Counted from the first letter of the stretch, positions 19,642-30,127 are shown. The stretch: 64,000 nucleotides of DNA from an uncultured Lachnospiraceae bacterium (GCA_947588005.1 CANPYE010000001.1:1-64000); one strand, 5' to 3'. Numbers and translations: made by a program. Notes: generated from the sequence alone by a model not told the origin.

Positions 19642-22254
19642 TCAAGACGAACACGCCTCGCACTCCTCCACTTCCAGGCTCTTAGACCGAATATAATAAA
19701 TCGTCTTCACGCCTTCTTCCCACGCAAGAATATACAGCTTCAGCACCTGGCTCAGCGTAAACTCATTCGTAATGTACAGATTCATGCTCTGCGCCTGATC
19801 GATATGTCTCTGCCTCACCCCGCAGGCCCGAATCGACCAGGTCTGATCGATCAGATGCGCATTCTTATAATACCAAAACGTATCCATCGACAGCTCCGGC
19901 GCCACGCGCGGCATCAGTCCATTCTTCTTCTCCTCCAGGAAATACCGGTTCATGATCGGATCCAGTCCCGCCGTCGTCCCTGCGATAATACTGGTGCTGC
20001 TGGTGGGCGCCACCGCCAGAAGATAGCCGTTGCGCAGACCGTTGGCCGCTACTTTCGCCGCCAGCGCGCTCCACCGCTCGTCCGTCAGGTTCCGCTTCTC
20101 AAAATACGCCCCCGTCTGCCAGTCGCTTCCCTCGAAATACAGGTATTTCCCTTTCTCGATGGCATAGTCGCAGCTGGCCTCGATCGCCGCGTAATGGATA
20201 TCCGCGAACACCTTCTCCGCAAATTCCAGATGCTCCTCGCTCTCCCATTTGATATGATGCTTCGCCAGCATATGATGATAACCGCTGACGCCCAGCCCGA
20301 TAGGACGGTATTTCTCATTATTGATCTTCGCGTAGGGCACCGGGAAGAAATTCAGGTCGATCACATTATCCAGGGCCCGCACCACGCTGCGGGTTACCTC
20401 GGTGATCTCCGCCCGGTTCTCCACATCGATATTGCCCAGGGACAGACTGGCCAGGTTGCAGACGACAAATTCGCCTGGCTTCGTCACCGTGACCACCACG
20501 GTCTCCCCGTCCACCGTCTCGATCCGCTGCTCCACCGACGAGATCGCGCTCATATTCTGGGCAATCTCTGTACACAGGTTGCTGCAGTAGATGACGCCTC
20601 TGTGCCCGTTGGGATTCATCCGGTTTACATGGTCCCGGTTAAATGTAAACGGCGTTCCGGTCTCCACCGCGCTCTTAAGGATCAGACGGATGATCTCTTT
20701 GATCGGGATCACACGCTTGCTGATGCGCATATCGTTGACGCAGTCCAGATACCGCTCCGTCCACTCGTCGCCGAAATAGTCCTCCAGCGCATAGCCCTTG
20801 ATCGTCAGGATCTCGTGGGGACACATCAGATACCAGTCCCCGTTCCGGTTGTCCCTGGCCTGCTGCCAGAAATAATCCGGATAGCACACTGCCGGGAACA
20901 CATCGTGGGCCTTCATCCGGTCGTCGCCGTTATTGGTCCTCAGATTCAGAAACTCCGGCAGATCCCGGTGCCACACATCCAGATAGACGGCCACCGCGCC
21001 CTGGCGCATGCCCAGCTGATCCACCGCCACCGCCGTATCATTAGCCAGACGGATCCAGCGGATGACGCCGCCGGCCGCGCCCTCGAAGCCGCGGATCGAG
21101 CTTCCATTGGCACGAACTTTTCCGAAATATAATCCCATGCCGCCGCCGAACTTGCTGACCTTGGCAAAATTGTCGATGCTGCGGTAGATTCCATTTAAGC
21201 TGTCCGGCACTGTATCGATGAAGCAGGACGAAAGCTGGTGATAGGGCTTACGGGCGTTGGAAAGCGTCGGCGTCGCCATGGTCACCTGCAGCCTGCTCAG
21301 CATATCGTAGAACCGTTTCACCCAATACCCCCGGTTCTGCTCCTTCATCGCCAGATGCATGGCTATGCCCATGAACATCTCCTGCGGCGTCTCGACCGGC
21401 ACGCCCTTGTGGGTGCGGATCACATAACGATTCAGCAGAAGCTCCAGTCCGGAGTAGTTCATCAGATTATTCCGCTCCGGATCGAGCCACTGCTCAAACT
21501 GACCGACTTCCTCCCGGGTATAATTCTGTAAAATATACGGTCCGTACAATCCCTGATCCGTCAGGTAAGCGATTTTCTCATAGAAACTATGGATATGCAG
21601 AGCATCCATGGAATCCTTAAGCCGCGCCTCAAAGCCCAGAAGCAGAAGCCGTGCCGCGATCATCTCCCAACGGGGCGCCTCCTGGGTCGTCAGCTCCACT
21701 GCCGATTTGGTCAGAATATTTAATTTCTCCCGCTCTGTCATATCCGGCTTAGACAGAGCCTGGAACTTGGCGGAAAGGTATTCCAAATTATATTCCTCTG
21801 CGTCAAATTCCTTCTGTACGCGAGTCAGCACCCATTCCAGCTGAGCCGCCTTCTCCGTATTCTCGAAGAACCGCATGATCTCCCGGCGGGTGCGGCGCTT
21901 CTTCGAACGCTCCTCGCGGTATAGGATATAGCTTCGCACGACGCGGTAATGACCTTCCTCCATCAGCGTCTGCTCCACCAGGTCCTGAATCTCCTCTACG
22001 GAGAGCTTCAGCTCCTGCTGCCATCCCCCGGGGAATTTTCGCTCTACATGCAAAAGGATCCGATTCAGCTCCTCCTCGCTTACCGGAATACCCACGCTCA
22101 CAAATGCTTTCGAAATGGCGTTCTTGATCTTCTCCGGGCAGTATTCCTGCTCAGAGCGGTCCCGTTTCATAATGTTCATGGCGTTCTTCTCCCTTGCTTC
22201 TCTTTTCTCTTCTGACTGCCGGATACCCGCTTTTCTGTATACTGCAATATTCAT
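19642..22254 (-). CDS. nrdA: Class I ribonucleotide reductase alpha subunit with ATP-cone
   Basis: KRDRSEQEYCPEKIKNAISKAF ATP-cone; ATPTLSNARKPYHQLSSCF; NLCTEI; C-terminal EACSS; next to nrdB. Confidence 0.94.
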   Translation of the reverse strand: MNIAVYRKAGIRQSEEKREAREKNAMNIMKRDRSEQEYCPEKIKNAISKAFVSVGIPVSEEELNRILLHVERKFPGGWQQELKLSVEEIQDLVEQTLMEEGHYRVVRSYILYREERSKKRRTRREIMRFFENTEKAAQLEWVLTRVQKEFDAEEYNLEYLSAKFQALSKPDMTEREKLNILTKSAVELTTQEAPRWEMIAARLLLLGFEARLKDSMDALHIHSFYEKIAYLTDQGLYGPYILQNYTREEVGQFEQWLDPERNNLMNYSGLELLLNRYVIRTHKGVPVETPQEMFMGIAMHLAMKEQNRGYWVKRFYDMLSRLQVTMATPTLSNARKPYHQLSSCFIDTVPDSLNGIYRSIDNFAKVSKFGGGMGLYFGKVRANGSSIRGFEGAAGGVIRWIRLANDTAVAVDQLGMRQGAVAVYLDVWHRDLPEFLNLRTNNGDDRMKAHDVFPAVCYPDYFWQQARDNRNGDWYLMCPHEILTIKGYALEDYFGDEWTERYLDCVNDMRISKRVIPIKEIIRLILKSAVETGTPFTFNRDHVNRMNPNGHRGVIYCSNLCTEIAQNMSAISSVEQRIETVDGETVVVTVTKPGEFVVCNLASLSLGNIDVENRAEITEVTRSVVRALDNVIDLNFFPVPYAKINNEKYRPIGLGVSGYHHMLAKHHIKWESEEHLEFAEKVFADIHYAAIEASCDYAIEKGKYLYFEGSDWQTGAYFEKRNLTDERWSALAAKVAANGLRNGYLLAVAPTSSTSIIAGTTAGLDPIMNRYFLEEKKNGLMPRVAPELSMDTFWYYKNAHLIDQTWSIRACGVRQRHIDQAQSMNLYITNEFTLSQVLKLYILAWEEGVKTIYYIRSKSLEVEECEACSS

Positions 22255-22312
22255 GCCCTTCGGACAAGAGCCCTCCGGGGGATGCGCCTTCGGACATGCG
22301 TGTATTTCAAAC

Positions 22313-22356
22313 TTCTGGCGTCAGACACCCCCTGCGCGGGCTGCCGGACGCCAGAA
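22313..22356 (-). promoter_or_regulatory. Strong hairpin in the nrdA 5' leader
   Basis: TTCTGGCGTC / GACGCCAGAA perfect 10-bp inverted repeat between ackA stop and nrdA start. Confidence 0.6.
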
Positions 22357-22469
22357 CAGCTGCTCTAATGGGTATTATAGATGAATTTTCCTGATACGGC
22401 AATATATAAAATATACTAAATATTGATTCAATTTTTTCTGATTCTACCAGATAGAGGGAAAATATTCGG

Positions 22470-23675
22470 TTATGCCTGTACCTGCCTGGCCACTTCCGCC
22501 GCCTGCCGGGCGATCTCAAGTTCCTCATTGGTGCGGATCACCAGAACGTTCACCTTGGACATGCCGTCGGATATCTTCACGGCTTCGGCAGATTCCCGGT
22601 TTTTCACTTCGTCGATATGAATACCGAGAAATTCCAGATAACTGCAGATCTCCTCGCGGATGTCCGAGTCGTTCTCGCCAACGCCGGCTGTAAAGACAAT
22701 ATTGTCCACGCCGTTCATGGCCGCCGCGTAGCTGCCTACATACTTGGCCACTCTGTAAGCGAAAATCTCACGGGCCATTGCCGCCTTGTCATTATATTTG
22801 ATCTCTGCGTCCTTCAGTTCCCGAAAATCACTGGACAGATTCTTGGATATGCCAAGCACGCCCGACTCCTGGTTCAGGATTTTCATAATCTGCGGCAGAT
22901 CCAACTTCTCCTTCTTCGCCAGAAATTCAAGCGCTCCGGGATCCACATCGCCGGACCGGGTGCCCATAACCAACCCTTCCAGCGGCGTAAAGCCCATGGA
23001 ATTATCCACTACTTTTCCGTATTTGACAGCGCATATGCTGGCTCCGTTGCCCAAATGGCAGACAATGGTCTTCACACGCCGCGGGTCCTGATGCATAAAT
23101 TCCGCCGCACGCTGGGACACATATTTATGACTGATGCCATGAAATCCGTAACGCCGGATCTTGTATTTCTCATAATACCGATAGGGCAGACCGTAAAGAA
23201 ATGCTTTCGGCTCCATAGTCTGATTGAACGCCGTGTCAAAGACCCCTACCATCAGCGTATCCGGCATCAGTTTCCTGCAGGCGTCTACGCCGATCAGATT
23301 CGCCGGATTATGTAACGGCGCAAGGTCATTGCATTCAGTCATAGCCTGGATCACTTCATCGGTGATCACTACAGAGCCAGTAAACTTCTCTCCGCCGTGG
23401 ACCAGCCGGTGCCCGATAACGTCGATCTCCGAAAAATCACCGATCACGCCCTTTTGGGGATCCACCAGCGTATCCAGAAGCACATGGACTGCCTGGGTAT
23501 GGTTCTCCATCGGAACCTGCTCTTTGATCGAGAGTCCGCTGCCCGTCTTATATGTAAATATTCCGTCGATGCCGATGCGCTCGCACACACCGCGGGCCAG
23601 AACCTGCTCGGTCTGCATATCGATTACCTGGAACTTGAGAGATGAACTCCCGCTGTTAATCACCAGAATTTTCAT
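22470..23675 (-). CDS. ackA: Acetate kinase
   Basis: MKILVINSGSSSLKFQVIDM; GHRLVHGGEKFT; CHLGNGASI; TAGVGEND. Confidence 0.96.
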   Translation of the reverse strand: MKILVINSGSSSLKFQVIDMQTEQVLARGVCERIGIDGIFTYKTGSGLSIKEQVPMENHTQAVHVLLDTLVDPQKGVIGDFSEIDVIGHRLVHGGEKFTGSVVITDEVIQAMTECNDLAPLHNPANLIGVDACRKLMPDTLMVGVFDTAFNQTMEPKAFLYGLPYRYYEKYKIRRYGFHGISHKYVSQRAAEFMHQDPRRVKTIVCHLGNGASICAVKYGKVVDNSMGFTPLEGLVMGTRSGDVDPGALEFLAKKEKLDLPQIMKILNQESGVLGISKNLSSDFRELKDAEIKYNDKAAMAREIFAYRVAKYVGSYAAAMNGVDNIVFTAGVGENDSDIREEICSYLEFLGIHIDEVKNRESAEAVKISDGMSKVNVLVIRTNEELEIARQAAEVARQVQA

Positions 23676-23731
23676 GGAATGTACTTCTCCTTCTGCTGGC
23701 CGAATACTCAATGCGCCTCCCCGGGCGCGTC

Positions 23732-23983
23732 TTATTGTTCATTATAATATGACGGCATAGATTTGTCATCCCTTTGGTTCTGATTTTTTTCAACTGCTTT
23801 TTCTACCCGTTTCAGAATTTTCTCAAACTCCCCTTCCGGCGCGGCCGGTTCATCTGAACCATCAAGCCCGGCCGCGATCCGGTCATATTCTTCCGCAAGC
23901 CGTCCCTCGTCTGCTCCGAAGACCACTCTCACTTTTTTGTCCACATATTCATGTTTTGCCTGATCCTGGCCCTTTTTCTTCAC
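23732..23983 (-). CDS. Small charged hypothetical protein (83 aa)
   Basis: ORF upstream of ackA on the same strand; no recognised domain. Confidence 0.5.
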   Translation of the reverse strand: MKKKGQDQAKHEYVDKKVRVVFGADEGRLAEEYDRIAAGLDGSDEPAAPEGEFEKILKRVEKAVEKNQNQRDDKSMPSYYNEQ

Positions 23984-24086
23984 TGTACTACCTCTCCGTC
24001 ACGATTTTCCCTTTGAGGGGTTGACTTTTGGGGACGATTGCTTAGTATAATAATATGTATCTGTTTGCATACCGGAGGCAATGACC

Positions 24087-25154
24087 ATGAAAAAAATCAT
24101 CCTGACCGGCGGCGGAACCGCCGGACATGTAACTCCTAACCTAGCGCTGATCCCGTCCCTGAGGGAACGCGGATATGAGATACGCTATATCGGCTCCTAT
24201 CAGGGCATCGAAAAAAATCTGATCGAAGACGCCGGTATCCCATATGACGGAATATCCTCCGGTAAACTCCGCAGGTATTTTGATCTGAAAAATTTCACCG
24301 ACCCTTTCCGCGTTCTCAAAGGCTGCGGAGAGGCCCGAAAACTGTTAAAACAATACAAGCCTGATGTGGTGTTCTCCAAAGGCGGATTTGTAGCCGTCCC
24401 TGTAGTTCTGGCCGCCAGGCATTACCATATTCCCGTCATTATCCATGAATCGGATATGACGCCCGGCCTGGCGAATAAGCTTTGTATTCCGTCTGCGCGG
24501 AAGGTCTGCTGCAATTTCCCGGAAACCCTGCCGTATCTTCCGCAGGGGAAGGCGGTTCTTACCGGCTCGCCGATCCGTAAGGAACTTCTGGAAGGCGACC
24601 GGCTCGCCGGTCTCAACTACACGCAGCTTTCTGCCGCAAAACCCATTATTATGATCATCGGCGGAAGCCTAGGGGCAGTAGCCGTCAATCAGGCAGTCCG
24701 CAGGATCCTTCCCCGGCTGCTTACCGATTTCCAGGTAATACATATCTGCGGAAAAGGTCATCTGGATGAAACGCTTGAAGGAACCCCCGGATATGTACAG
24801 TTTGAATATGTAGACGCCCCGCTTAAGCATCTCTTTGCCGCCGCGGATCTGGTTATATCGCGCGCCGGAGCCAATTCCATCTGCGAGATCCTTGCTCTGC
24901 GCAAGCCAAACGTTCTGATCCCCCTGTCAGCCGCCGCCAGCCGCGGCGATCAGATCCTGAACGCAAATTCATTTGAAAAGCAGGGTTTCAGTACCGTTCT
25001 GCAGGAAGAAAGTATGACCGATGACACGCTCTATACAGCCATTACCGATACCTACGCGCGCCGCGAGGAATTTATCCATCAGATGGAACACAGCCCTCTG
25101 AACAACGCTGTCAAAACGATTGTCGGACTGATCGAAGAATGCGCGGCCGGTTAA
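24087..25154 (+). CDS. murG: UDP-GlcNAc:undecaprenyl-PP-MurNAc-pentapeptide GlcNAc transferase
   Basis: [23 protein letters not shown]...[12 protein letters not shown]...[12 protein letters not shown]. Confidence 0.95.
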   Translation: MKKIILTGGGTAGHVTPNLALIPSLRERGYEIRYIGSYQGIEKNLIEDAGIPYDGISSGKLRRYFDLKNFTDPFRVLKGCGEARKLLKQYKPDVVFSKGGFVAVPVVLAARHYHIPVIIHESDMTPGLANKLCIPSARKVCCNFPETLPYLPQGKAVLTGSPIRKELLEGDRLAGLNYTQLSAAKPIIMIIGGSLGAVAVNQAVRRILPRLLTDFQVIHICGKGHLDETLEGTPGYVQFEYVDAPLKHLFAAADLVISRAGANSICEILALRKPNVLIPLSAAASRGDQILNANSFEKQGFSTVLQEESMTDDTLYTAITDTYARREEFIHQMEHSPLNNAVKTIVGLIEECAAG

Positions 25155-25163
25155 AACCGGCCG
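25144..25163. terminator. Shared hairpin across two convergent stop codons
   Basis: CGGCCGGTT-AA-AACCGGCCG; murG and the sigma gene both end inside it. Confidence 0.6.
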
Positions 25164-25693
25164 TCCATCCATTGGGAAAGATATCTGCGAATCCTGCATA
25201 TCCGCATCCGGCAGGTCGATTCCGAAACGTTCAATATGCTGCATACTTCCTCAATAGGCCGTTCCTCAAGCATATACAAAACCACTACAGCCTGCATCTC
25301 AAGACTCATAGACAAGACCCCTTCTCGAAGCCTTGCCACATCTTCCCTGACCGCCATAGCTCCCGCGATATCCGCCGAAACAGACTCGCAGGCCAGACGA
25401 TATTCATTGCCCTGCATGAATTCCTGTATACTGATCTTAGGATGACGGTTTACGGAACGAAAATAATCCATACAGCGGTTTCGCAGTATTTTCATAAGCG
25501 TCGCTTTAACCCGCCTGTCATTCCATTCATCCGCATTATCCAGATACATCTCCATAAATGAGCAGAACGTGTCCTGTACCGCGTCGTCCGCTTCTGCCTG
25601 AGACAGACCATACTTATAGGCTGCAATACGGAGAACTCCCCGATGTTCCACATACAGTGCCTGCAACAATTCTTTTTGTTTCTGTTGCATCAC
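25151..25693 (-). CDS. RNA polymerase sigma-70 (ECF-like) factor
   Basis: [37 protein letters not shown] (region 2) and [28 protein letters not shown] (region 4). Confidence 0.9.
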   Translation of the reverse strand: MMQQKQKELLQALYVEHRGVLRIAAYKYGLSQAEADDAVQDTFCSFMEMYLDNADEWNDRRVKATLMKILRNRCMDYFRSVNRHPKISIQEFMQGNEYRLACESVSADIAGAMAVREDVARLREGVLSMSLEMQAVVVLYMLEERPIEEVCSILNVSESTCRMRICRIRRYLSQWMDGRF

Positions 25694-25704
25694 ATCTCCT
25701 ACTC

Positions 25705-26118
25705 CTATAACTCTGCTTTTACTGCCTCAACGATCCGGATTTTATCATCATCATCCAATTCTCCCGGTTCCCAGCTCACGATCCTGGGACCTTTCTCATA
25801 ACGCGGGATAATATGCATATGGAAATGCCGTACCGTCTGACCGGCCGCCTCGCCATTATTCTGAACCAGATTGATCCCGGCGCATCCTAACGCCTTCGTC
25901 ATAGCGGTGCTCAGCTTTTTCGCAAGAGGCAGCACCTTTTCCGCTGTTTCCTCCCGAATCTCACTCAGATCGGCATAATGTTCTTTCGGAAGGATAAGGG
26001 CATGTCCTCTGGACGCCGGTCCCAGATCCAGAATCACCCGGAAAACATCATCCTCATAAAGTGTCGCCGCAGGGATCTCTCCCGCCGCTATCTTACAGAA
26101 AATACAATCATCTTTCAT
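25705..26118 (-). CDS. HIT family (HINT-like) protein
   Basis: CIFCKIAAGEIPAATLYEDD...GQTVRHFHMHIIPR (HxHxH-like). Confidence 0.93.
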   Translation of the reverse strand: MKDDCIFCKIAAGEIPAATLYEDDVFRVILDLGPASRGHALILPKEHYADLSEIREETAEKVLPLAKKLSTAMTKALGCAGINLVQNNGEAAGQTVRHFHMHIIPRYEKGPRIVSWEPGELDDDDKIRIVEAVKAEL

Positions 26119-26135
26119 AGCTGTTCCTCCTGAAT

Positions 26136-26756
26136 TTAATTGAATCTATTGTTTTTTCTGGGCTTCCGGTACAGGATCAGTCCCATTATTACTCCAATTA
26201 CCAGTCCGGCTATATGCGCCGCGTTATTTACACCGGTGCTGGTAAATCCAAAATACAAAGAAAACAGGATCATCACCGCAAGCTGCCGGGCACTTAAATC
26301 CTCCAGTCTGCCGCGGTTTATACTCACAGCATACAACAGTCCTCCGACCACTCCAAACACCGCTCCGGACGCCCCGGCCGATACGGAAATGGCCGTCTGC
26401 TGTAAAGCAGCCGTCTGATCGTACCACAGGGAGACACAGTTCGCTCCGATTCCGCATACCAGATACAGAACCAGATATCGGATGCTTCCAAGGGCACGCT
26501 CCAGATTATCTCCCAGTACGTACAGAACCAGCATATTATTAATGATATGCCCGATTCCAAAGTGCATGAATACAGCCGTCAGAAGACGCCAATACTCCCC
26601 CTGCTGAACTGCCGGCAGATATAAAGCGCCGTGAGCGATCATAAACATCGTATTTTCCGTATCCCCAATCATCTCAAGATACCCGAAATACATAAAATTG
26701 ATCGCTATAATCGTCAGGTTCACGACAGGCAGGCCGGAGTATCTGTTATCTGACAT
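26136..26756 (-). CDS. Rhomboid family intramembrane serine protease
   Basis: HFGIGHIINNM, GASGAVFGVVGGLL (catalytic Ser), NNAAHIAGLVIG (His). Confidence 0.92.
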   Translation of the reverse strand: MSDNRYSGLPVVNLTIIAINFMYFGYLEMIGDTENTMFMIAHGALYLPAVQQGEYWRLLTAVFMHFGIGHIINNMLVLYVLGDNLERALGSIRYLVLYLVCGIGANCVSLWYDQTAALQQTAISVSAGASGAVFGVVGGLLYAVSINRGRLEDLSARQLAVMILFSLYFGFTSTGVNNAAHIAGLVIGVIMGLILYRKPRKNNRFN

Positions 26757-26847
26757 GGCTGATTCCCTCTTTCCGCTCGATACGCGCTCTAAAGCCTTCC
26801 CTGTGATCATACCATATATCCCGCTTTTTGTTAAGTCCGATCATGGC

Positions 26848-28314
26848 CTATTCAAATTTAAAATGAAGATCCGCCAAATCCACCGTGTCGCCTATATGAA
26901 GCTGGATCACTTCGTTGGCCTCCAGCGCACGGCCATTGACCGCGGTTCCGTTCGTTGAGTTCAGATCTGTCAGCCAGTAGGTTTCATCACGCCGGTCGAG
27001 CCGGGCGTGAAGGCGGCTAACCGTGTCTTCCTTAAGGATATAATCCGCAAGGCTCTCCTGCTTTCCGATCAGAAATGGATAATAAGAGATCGGTATCGTC
27101 TCCGCAGTCCCCCCGATCCCGCTCAGGCGGCGTATTACTGTTCCGGACACAGCCGGACGAAGCAGAACCGTATGGGTAGCGTCCTCCGGCATCGGGGGAG
27201 ACGGTTCCGGCAAATGCGCCTCTCCATACTCCCGATCCGCAAAGGAATCCGTCCGGAACGGCGGATCCGGCTCCGATTCTTCAAAGACCATCTCCCATGC
27301 CTGGGGCATGGGCGGGTCTCCTCTGCTCCTGCTTTTGATGTCCTTATTCGTTCCCGGTTCTTCAATTGCTTCACAGCGGTCGGTTCCCCTTCCGCCGGCG
27401 GAAACACAATTTTCGTTTCCCGCAGAAGATCTTACCGGCCGGTACAAAATACCGGCTCCGGCTCCGATCACTGCAAGCACGGCAGCGCCCCCGATCACTG
27501 CCGGACCGTAACGCACAATACCCGGCGTCCCTCTCCACATCCAAAGCGACGCGGCTGCCAGCGCCGGAAGAAATAACCAGCCCATAAGCCTCCCCGGTCC
27601 AGCTCTCAGCTCCGCCTTCCGTATCTCCGCTTTCAGCGCCGCCGTATTGCTGCGTTCTTCCGTCTCCGGGCTGTCTCCGATGGCTATACCGTTTCTTCCC
27701 TCCTCCGGGACTTCTGTATCCCCGCCCGTATACGCGCGCTCCATATCCGAATAATCTTCTTTCATCAGCCATCGAAGCAGATCATTTAATCCGTAATTAT
27801 CTTTAAGGCTCTCCTGATACAGCCCATAGACCAGCATAACCGCTTCCTTATCGCGGTGATCGGTCTTCCCAAGCAGGAATTGCAGAAAACCGCTAAACTC
27901 CCGCGGAAAATCTCCTTTGCGTCCCGGCACCAGGCAAAGCCCCGGCTGAAACTCCGCAAAGTCCATATAGATCAGATCCGGATCCAGGCAAATAAGCGCT
28001 TCGTTCAACAGATAATCTTCCATGCGCGTCAACGTCTGCGCGATCCCCAAAAGCAGCCTGCGTATCTGCGGCGCTGTAATGCCTGTCCGCTCCAGCAGGC
28101 GGGACAGAGGCTGGCGGGATGTGATCTCATAGCAGAACCATAAGCGGTCGTCCTCTCTGCGGATACAGAATTTCAAAAGTCCGTCAATCGTATTGCCGGC
28201 CAGCATCCTTGCCTCAAATTTCTGCTCCAGCTCCTCCCCGGCGGCGATCATCAGATAATTCTGTCTCAGCTCTCTCTTAAACCGAATCTCTGGATTTTTA
28301 TGTTCCGTCATCAC
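26848..28314 (-). CDS. DUF6382-like N-terminal domain plus C-terminal FHA domain protein (Tad-locus associated)
   Basis: C-terminal FHA: YPFLIGKQESLADYILKEDTVSRLHARLDRRDETYWLTDLNSTNGTAVNG. Confidence 0.85.
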   Translation of the reverse strand: MMTEHKNPEIRFKRELRQNYLMIAAGEELEQKFEARMLAGNTIDGLLKFCIRREDDRLWFCYEITSRQPLSRLLERTGITAPQIRRLLLGIAQTLTRMEDYLLNEALICLDPDLIYMDFAEFQPGLCLVPGRKGDFPREFSGFLQFLLGKTDHRDKEAVMLVYGLYQESLKDNYGLNDLLRWLMKEDYSDMERAYTGGDTEVPEEGRNGIAIGDSPETEERSNTAALKAEIRKAELRAGPGRLMGWLFLPALAAASLWMWRGTPGIVRYGPAVIGGAAVLAVIGAGAGILYRPVRSSAGNENCVSAGGRGTDRCEAIEEPGTNKDIKSRSRGDPPMPQAWEMVFEESEPDPPFRTDSFADREYGEAHLPEPSPPMPEDATHTVLLRPAVSGTVIRRLSGIGGTAETIPISYYPFLIGKQESLADYILKEDTVSRLHARLDRRDETYWLTDLNSTNGTAVNGRALEANEVIQLHIGDTVDLADLHFKFE

Positions 28315-28723
28315 GCTTATCTCCCTCTGCTAAATTATCAAAAACCGTCAGCATCCGCATCCTGCTCTCCGGCTCAAAAATACCGGATTCAATCTCCTTC
28401 TGCCAGTTTTCTCCCACCGCAGTTCCATACACTTTATCACCCTTTTTCAGGACGCTGCCTCTTACAGTCTGAAAAGAAAATTCTCCCGGTGTCTCATCCT
28501 CCCGGCAGCGCACAAACTCCACCATATGATGCAGACGCATAACTCCGGTAACTTCCCTGCATTCCTTATAAGCGGTCCGGATCAGAAAAGCCAGCGACAG
28601 AAGAACGATTGTCATAACATAAGACGCCTCCACCGTAAAGGATGCAGGACTTCCCCGAAGCAAATTCCCGCCTCTTTGCAGCAGTTTTAAGCAGCTGCCC
28701 GTTTGATTCCGGTTCCTGTCCAT
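28298..28723 (-). CDS. TadE-like pseudopilin-type protein
   Basis: SPASFTVEASYVMTIVLLSLAFLIRTAY N-terminal TadE-like segment; within Tad operon. Confidence 0.7.
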   Translation of the reverse strand: MDRNRNQTGSCLKLLQRGGNLLRGSPASFTVEASYVMTIVLLSLAFLIRTAYKECREVTGVMRLHHMVEFVRCREDETPGEFSFQTVRGSVLKKGDKVYGTAVGENWQKEIESGIFEPESRMRMLTVFDNLAEGDKRDDGT

Positions 28724-28785
28724 CCGTTCTTTTCCTCCTTATATCGCACAACATCCGAGACCACACTCCGAAATAATACCTTCCC

Positions 28786-29199
28786 TCACCGGCATACAAG
28801 CCACAATCCGGGCAGCCATGCGCACGCCAGAAAAGGGATCGTTTTGTTTCTTCGATTTTCTGTCGTCATGCAGTTTCGCAGGATGACCGCCATACTCCAC
28901 GCGCAGCTGCTCCCCAAAGTCAGCAAAAACAGAAGCAGCGTCTCCCCCGGGTCCAGATAACAGGCCGACAGCAGAAAGAAAAGACCGTCCCCTGCGCCCA
29001 GCGCGCCACCGGTTACCCAGGATATCAGAAGCATTCCCGCTCCAACAGACGCGGACCCCAGGTGCATCCAGACGCCGTCCGCAATCGCGTTTCCTATACC
29101 CGGAATCAGCCATATCCAGAAAATCCGGTACGGTAATTCCCGGCTTCTCAAATCCTCCCACGCCGCAAGCGTCAGGCCCAGCAGCCAGAACCATCTCAT
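28786..29199 (-). CDS. A24 prepilin peptidase-like protein (copy 2 in locus)
   Basis: AWEDLRSRELPYR (Asp 1) and GGALGAGDGLFF (GxGD). Confidence 0.78.
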   Translation of the reverse strand: MRWFWLLGLTLAAWEDLRSRELPYRIFWIWLIPGIGNAIADGVWMHLGSASVGAGMLLISWVTGGALGAGDGLFFLLSACYLDPGETLLLFLLTLGSSCAWSMAVILRNCMTTENRRNKTIPFLACAWLPGLWLVCR

Positions 29200-29202
29200 C
29201 TT

Positions 29203-29985
29203 TTAACCTCCCGAGCAATACGAGCACGGCCCCAGATATTCCACTTCCGAGCGGTGCACCGCACGCACATACGCGACAATCGCGCTGCAGGTACGGCTGC
29301 TGTGATAACTCTCTCCATACGGCATGATATAAACTGTCCCGGCTGCATGACCGCCGCAGCGGTCACATGCTTTATAACGGTGCCCGCTTTCATTCCGGTA
29401 ATCCCCGATTCGGCCGGCCGGTACCGCAGAAAGCCGGTTATACAGATAATGGCAGAAGGAACTGTTATGATAACGCGTACTGTCCTTGCCCACATAAACA
29501 ATCGGATCCTCATCCGCGGTTTCTCCTTCCCCCATTTCCGATACGCCATCGATTCCGACCCACGCGCGCAGCCAGCACCGGCAGCTGCGTTTTACATTGC
29601 CCAGTCCGAATACAGAAAATGGCAGTTTCATCTGATAATTCACGATCAGATCCACGGTTTCTCCGTCCTCCAGAAGAGACGAATCCGCCAGCGACAGCCA
29701 GCGCACAGGAAGGCCGTCTGACCTCATGCGCACAGCGCCTTCCGCATAGGCAAACGCCGCGGCGCTTCCAACCCATCCGCCTTCCTCCGGCGCCAGATAC
29801 GCCGTCTGACTGATTTCTTCTCCGACAGACATAACGATCGCCTGCATCTGCCGTTCCACATCCAGAATCCGAAAGGGCATCATAAGGAGAACTCCCGCAA
29901 ATAGAAACAGCGGCAGTACCAGCGCGGCTTCCACCGTCATACTGGCAGGGGCAGAAAGGAATGCCCTTTTTCTGTTCCGTCTCAT
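29203..29985 (-). CDS. TadE-family protein with C-terminal duplicated HxxxC/CxxC modules
   Basis: SAPASMTVEAALVLPLFLFAGVLLMMPF pseudopilin N terminus; C-terminal YHNSSFCHYL...YKACDRC and YHSSRTCSAI...LGPCSYC. Confidence 0.78.
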   Translation of the reverse strand: MRRNRKRAFLSAPASMTVEAALVLPLFLFAGVLLMMPFRILDVERQMQAIVMSVGEEISQTAYLAPEEGGWVGSAAAFAYAEGAVRMRSDGLPVRWLSLADSSLLEDGETVDLIVNYQMKLPFSVFGLGNVKRSCRCWLRAWVGIDGVSEMGEGETADEDPIVYVGKDSTRYHNSSFCHYLYNRLSAVPAGRIGDYRNESGHRYKACDRCGGHAAGTVYIMPYGESYHSSRTCSAIVAYVRAVHRSEVEYLGPCSYCSGG

Positions 29986-30127
29986 TTTCGAAGGGATTCG
30001 TACCTGGAGAGCTGCTATTTTATTTAAATAGCAATGCAAAATTACATTTATGGCAGGAAAGGGAGAACGATCCTGCATATATTCACAGAAAAAGGACATT
30101 CTTTTCTACCTCCTCTCTTATCTGATT

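Noticed and set aside
19804-21132. 442-aa plus-strand ORF
   Set aside because: Antisense to nrdA; no independent coding evidence.
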